Origin: JBMYQA01 sp049600855
GTDB taxonomy: Bacteria > Bacteroidota > Bacteroidia > Cytophagales > Flammeovirgaceae
Reading direction: 5' to 3'
Length of the DNA: 27,853 nt
NCBI GenBank assembly: GCA_049600855.1
Contig: JBMYQA010000048.1
Coordinates: 1-27,853, forward strand
Within the stretch, counting starts at the first letter, position 1. Each line of letters begins with the position of its first letter. The notes below the pieces were generated by a model that had not been told where the DNA came from, made no database searches, and was given only the letters and a program-made list of their open reading frames with translations. A program made the translations under genes and the position numbers. This document shows, piece after piece, positions 25,081-27,853 of the stretch.

Positions 25081-27853
25081 TTAGTTGTCTAGCTTAGTTT
25101 TTTTGCGAAATCGCCACCAAATTAAAATAGAGAGAATTGTAATGATTAAAATACTGAAATATATCCATGTTGGTGTTTGATGAGCTACTGGTGAATCATC
25201 TCCGATTAGAACAAAACTTCCCCAATATAAGGGAACTGCTCTTCTTGGACCTGTATTGTCTAAGTATTTTAATTTGGCTTTTCTGAGTGCTTGGCTTTTA
25301 CTTGCCCCATTTGCTAACTCCTGATAAAATAAATTCATGATTTGAGAGGTGGATTCATCATCTACTTTCCATTGGGATAAGGTTAAACTTGGACAGCCAG
25401 CATAGGCAAATCCTCTTCCAAGACTCATAACTCCTTCTCCACGTTCTAAATTTCCAAAACCTGTATTACAAGCACTCAAGACAACAAGCTTTGCATTCAA
25501 TTCTAAATTATATAATTCATATAAATGAAGGAAGTCATCTTCCAATGTATCTTGGTTATGGGTAAACACCAAACGGGATTGGAGTGGATTTTCATCATCT
25601 ACTAAAGCATGCATTGCCAAATGTATGATAGACGCATTTTCCACATTTTGTTTAAAAGTCTCTTCACTTGCTGCTGAACCAATAAATGGCCTACCTCTTA
25701 AATACTGAGTTATTTGTGTTACCTCCTGTGTATTCCAGCGTAATTTGCCTACTTCTGCTCGAAACTTTCCTAATCTCTGATTTCTTATAGAATCAGATGA
25801 ATTACTAGAATAAGATGGTGCAAATGCAATCAAGCCTTCTGAGGCTGTTTGGATAGTACGTAAGGGTTGTAAAAGTAATGCAGCAGAAAAACCATAGCCA
25901 ATTTCATATTTTCTGAGAAGATAAGGTAGACTTCTAAAATCTGGAATATTGTAAGTTTGTGAGGCAGTTAAAAAAAGTTCAAATGGACAATAATTTAATA
26001 AGCCATCAGGGATAATATAAAGTTTGTGGATAGTTTGATTTTTACTAAGATACTTACTGAGCAACTCTTGATAAAGTCGACTACTGATACTTTCAAATTG
26101 TTTAAAAAGATTTTCATGTGTTTGTTCTACTTGTAAAATACTATTACGAAATAGTTTTATTTGTTCTGGCAATTGATGATTTGATATTATCTGGTAATCT
26201 ATTTTTTGAGAAGTGATTAGAAATGAATATATACTACTATCTCCAACAAAATACTCAATTAAGCCTTCTCCTTTTTGTAAATGTTCTTGTTGTATTGTTT
26301 TGAGTGTAAGGTGTTGATCTTGATATTTAGCTTGATAATAACGAGGGAAGCTTTGTTCAAAGTGTTTTTTGAGTTTATTCAATTCATCTTGTTTATTAAG
26401 GAATTGAGAATTAGTATAAAATTGTAATGAATCATTTCCCTCTTGCTGGATATATTGATTTTCTAAATAAACAAGATCTACTTTTAGTTGATGTTCTAAC
26501 TCCAGTAAGCTATCAGGAATATTTCCAATTTGTTTGGCATAGTTAGTAGCTAATGTTTCTTTTAACTGTACTGATTTGCTTTTTTCTATAAAGAAAAAAG
26601 CTTTTTCTAGATACTTTTGATTTTGTGTTACTTTATATAATTGAAACATAGCATATATTGCATCTTCAAAAATATGCCAAGTACGTTTTGTTAAGCTTAT
26701 TTTTGCTCCTTGTGCTTCATGAATTTGTCCCATTTTATCAATGAGCTTGAGTGCTAATTCGTAGGTATTGGAGGTCAATTGATACAAATCTATTCTTTTT
26801 TCTTTTAATGATAAACCTAAGGCAGCTTCAGCCTTACGATGAATTGCAATTAATAAAGCATCTTCTGATTCAGTGTAGTTTAGAGTTGGATTTGAGAAAT
26901 AGTTAGTATCATTATAAGTAGTTAGGAAATGAAGAATTGACTTTTGGCTTGACTTCAACGCTTTGAGAAAGCTTTTTCTTCTAAGTAAAACTTTCGCTTC
27001 TGCATTGTATAGCTTTCCAAAATCACGATGCGTAGTTTGGTTAGATTGTTTATATAAAAAGAGAGAATGGGTTAGAAAAGAATCTGCTCTTTGTAAATTA
27101 TTTAATTCAATATAATCGATAGCAATATTGAACATGTTTGAGGCTTGTAAATATTTTGATGGTTCATACTCATAATGAGAATTAGAAATCAAATTTAATC
27201 CTATTTGAATTGCGCTATTATATTTATTAGAAGCAGAATACAAAACTGCTTGGTGTAGTTGGAGTTCCCATATTCTTCTTTGTTGCACTTGTAGATCAGT
27301 AATTTTGCTAATGTACTTATATGCTTCCTTTAAAGTTTTCTTTGCGGACAATAAATCATGGTTTAATTCATATGCTCTAGCTAAATCTGTTAATGATGTG
27401 ATAATATCAGATGCAAGACCATTTTTTTTATTGATACTTAAACTGATATTTTGATAATGAATAGCCTGTTTAAAATCTCCTTGCCTTTGGGCTATTCTTC
27501 CTAAGTAAGTATATATGTAAGCATTTTGAGGGTGTAATTTATCTAATGTATACTTTAGAGAAAGATTAAAATATAAGTGAGATTTTTTAAAATCTAATTT
27601 TTCCCAAAAGGCCAAGCCTAGATAATAATGTAAACTTGTTAAATAATTAGTATTTGATGAAAGGAACTCTTTTTCTTGGATAAGAAGTTTCTGCGTTTTT
27701 GATATGAGAGAATCATATTCTCTTAGATAGTAAGCACTATATACATAAGTAAGTAATGCTTCGATTGTTTTTTTATGCATGCTATTCTTTGCATAAATTG
27801 GAAATACCTTTTCGAGGGTACTTATAGAATTTCTAAATTGTCCTTGAATAGCA
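25081..27853 (-). CDS. TPR-CHAT protein with C-terminal membrane anchor, 5' end beyond window
   Basis: From the first in-window Met (27780) there are 899 residues. The same frame stays open upstream to the edge (ending KVFPIYAKNS before that Met, with TPR-like sequence), so the true start lies outside. The N-terminal two thirds are degenerate TPRs (for example about 88-118). The C-terminal part is a CHAT caspase-like protease domain with the dyad H724 (IIHLAMHALVDD) and C771 (VVLSACNTGFGN), followed by GEGVMSLGRGFAYAG and PLYWGSFVLIGD. It ends with a hydrophobic span at about 872-889 (WIYFSILIITILSILIWW) and a basic tail, the common layout of membrane-bound bacterial CHAT proteins. The TPR half is strikingly A/T-rich: spot counts give 18-32% G+C, against 47% in the CHAT part. 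The substrate is unknown. Confidence 0.92.
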   Translation of the reverse strand, partial: AIQGQFRNSISTLEKVFPIYAKNSMHKKTIEALLTYVYSAYYLREYDSLISKTQKLLIQEKEFLSSNTNYLTSLHYYLGLAFWEKLDFKKSHLYFNLSLKYTLDKLHPQNAYIYTYLGRIAQRQGDFKQAIHYQNISLSINKKNGLASDIITSLTDLARAYELNHDLLSAKKTLKEAYKYISKITDLQVQQRRIWELQLHQAVLYSASNKYNSAIQIGLNLISNSHYEYEPSKYLQASNMFNIAIDYIELNNLQRADSFLTHSLFLYKQSNQTTHRDFGKLYNAEAKVLLRRKSFLKALKSSQKSILHFLTTYNDTNYFSNPTLNYTESEDALLIAIHRKAEAALGLSLKEKRIDLYQLTSNTYELALKLIDKMGQIHEAQGAKISLTKRTWHIFEDAIYAMFQLYKVTQNQKYLEKAFFFIEKSKSVQLKETLATNYAKQIGNIPDSLLELEHQLKVDLVYLENQYIQQEGNDSLQFYTNSQFLNKQDELNKLKKHFEQSFPRYYQAKYQDQHLTLKTIQQEHLQKGEGLIEYFVGDSSIYSFLITSQKIDYQIISNHQLPEQIKLFRNSILQVEQTHENLFKQFESISSRLYQELLSKYLSKNQTIHKLYIIPDGLLNYCPFELFLTASQTYNIPDFRSLPYLLRKYEIGYGFSAALLLQPLRTIQTASEGLIAFAPSYSSNSSDSIRNQRLGKFRAEVGKLRWNTQEVTQITQYLRGRPFIGSAASEETFKQNVENASIIHLAMHALVDDENPLQSRLVFTHNQDTLEDDFLHLYELYNLELNAKLVVLSACNTGFGNLERGEGVMSLGRGFAYAGCPSLTLSQWKVDDESTSQIMNLFYQELANGASKSQALRKAKLKYLDNTGPRRAVPLYWGSFVLIGDDSPVAHQTPTWIYFSILIITILSILIWWRFRKKTKLDN

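Overview
The window looks like chromosomal DNA from a Bacteroidota bacterium, probably a Saprospiria- or Cytophagia-like marine or environmental lineage with moderate-to-low G+C. The evidence is a secreted metalloprotease with a type IX secretion (Por) C-terminal sorting domain, a SusC/TonB-receptor-style carboxypeptidase-regulatory N-terminus, class II xylose isomerase, weak or absent Shine-Dalgarno sequences, one good match to the Bacteroidota -7 box TAnnTTTG, and two long TPR-CHAT (caspase-like) proteins. Species cannot be settled from the sequence alone. No tRNA, rRNA, CRISPR array or intact insertion sequence was seen.

Layout. 1-2412 (minus): a Uma2-type nuclease gene followed by the first 580 codons of a cytoplasmic TPR protein whose CHAT domain would lie past the left edge. 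2603-5474 (minus): xylB-xylA, turning D-xylose into xylulose 5-phosphate. 5740-8509 (minus): a secreted NTF2-like protein, a CrtISO/phytoene-desaturase-like FAD oxidoreductase and a small exported protein with a strong terminator. 8510-8850: a divergent control region with a large GTTC/GAAC dyad. 8851-17750 (plus): a PilJ-PAS histidine kinase, then two tandem paralogous VIT-VWA-DUF2135 surface proteins with different N-termini. 17759-19469 (minus): a ClpP/crotonase-like lipoprotein gene followed by a LytS-type kinase gene, preceded by three 9-bp repeats at an exact 21-bp period. 19719-20489 (minus): an exported histidine phosphatase. 20490-21002: a long intergenic region holding a 256-bp MITE-like element. 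21003-22331 (plus): aspartate kinase. 22435-25008 (minus): an M43 metalloprotease with PKD modules and a T9SS sorting tail. 25081-27853 (minus): a membrane-anchored TPR-CHAT protein cut at its N-terminus by the right edge.

How parts may work together. The xyl genes form an evident catabolic pair. The centre of the window is an envelope and signalling neighbourhood: two kinases without adjacent response regulators flank a duplicated exported VWA protein. The LytS-type kinase shares a likely transcription unit with the lipoprotein, and the repeats in front of that unit have the geometry of LytTR-regulator sites. The most unusual items are that repeat array, the MITE-like element with 25-bp inverted ends, the N-terminal domain exchange between the VWA paralogs, and a CHAT caspase-like gene next to a gene for another effector type (nuclease or metalloprotease) at each end of the window.
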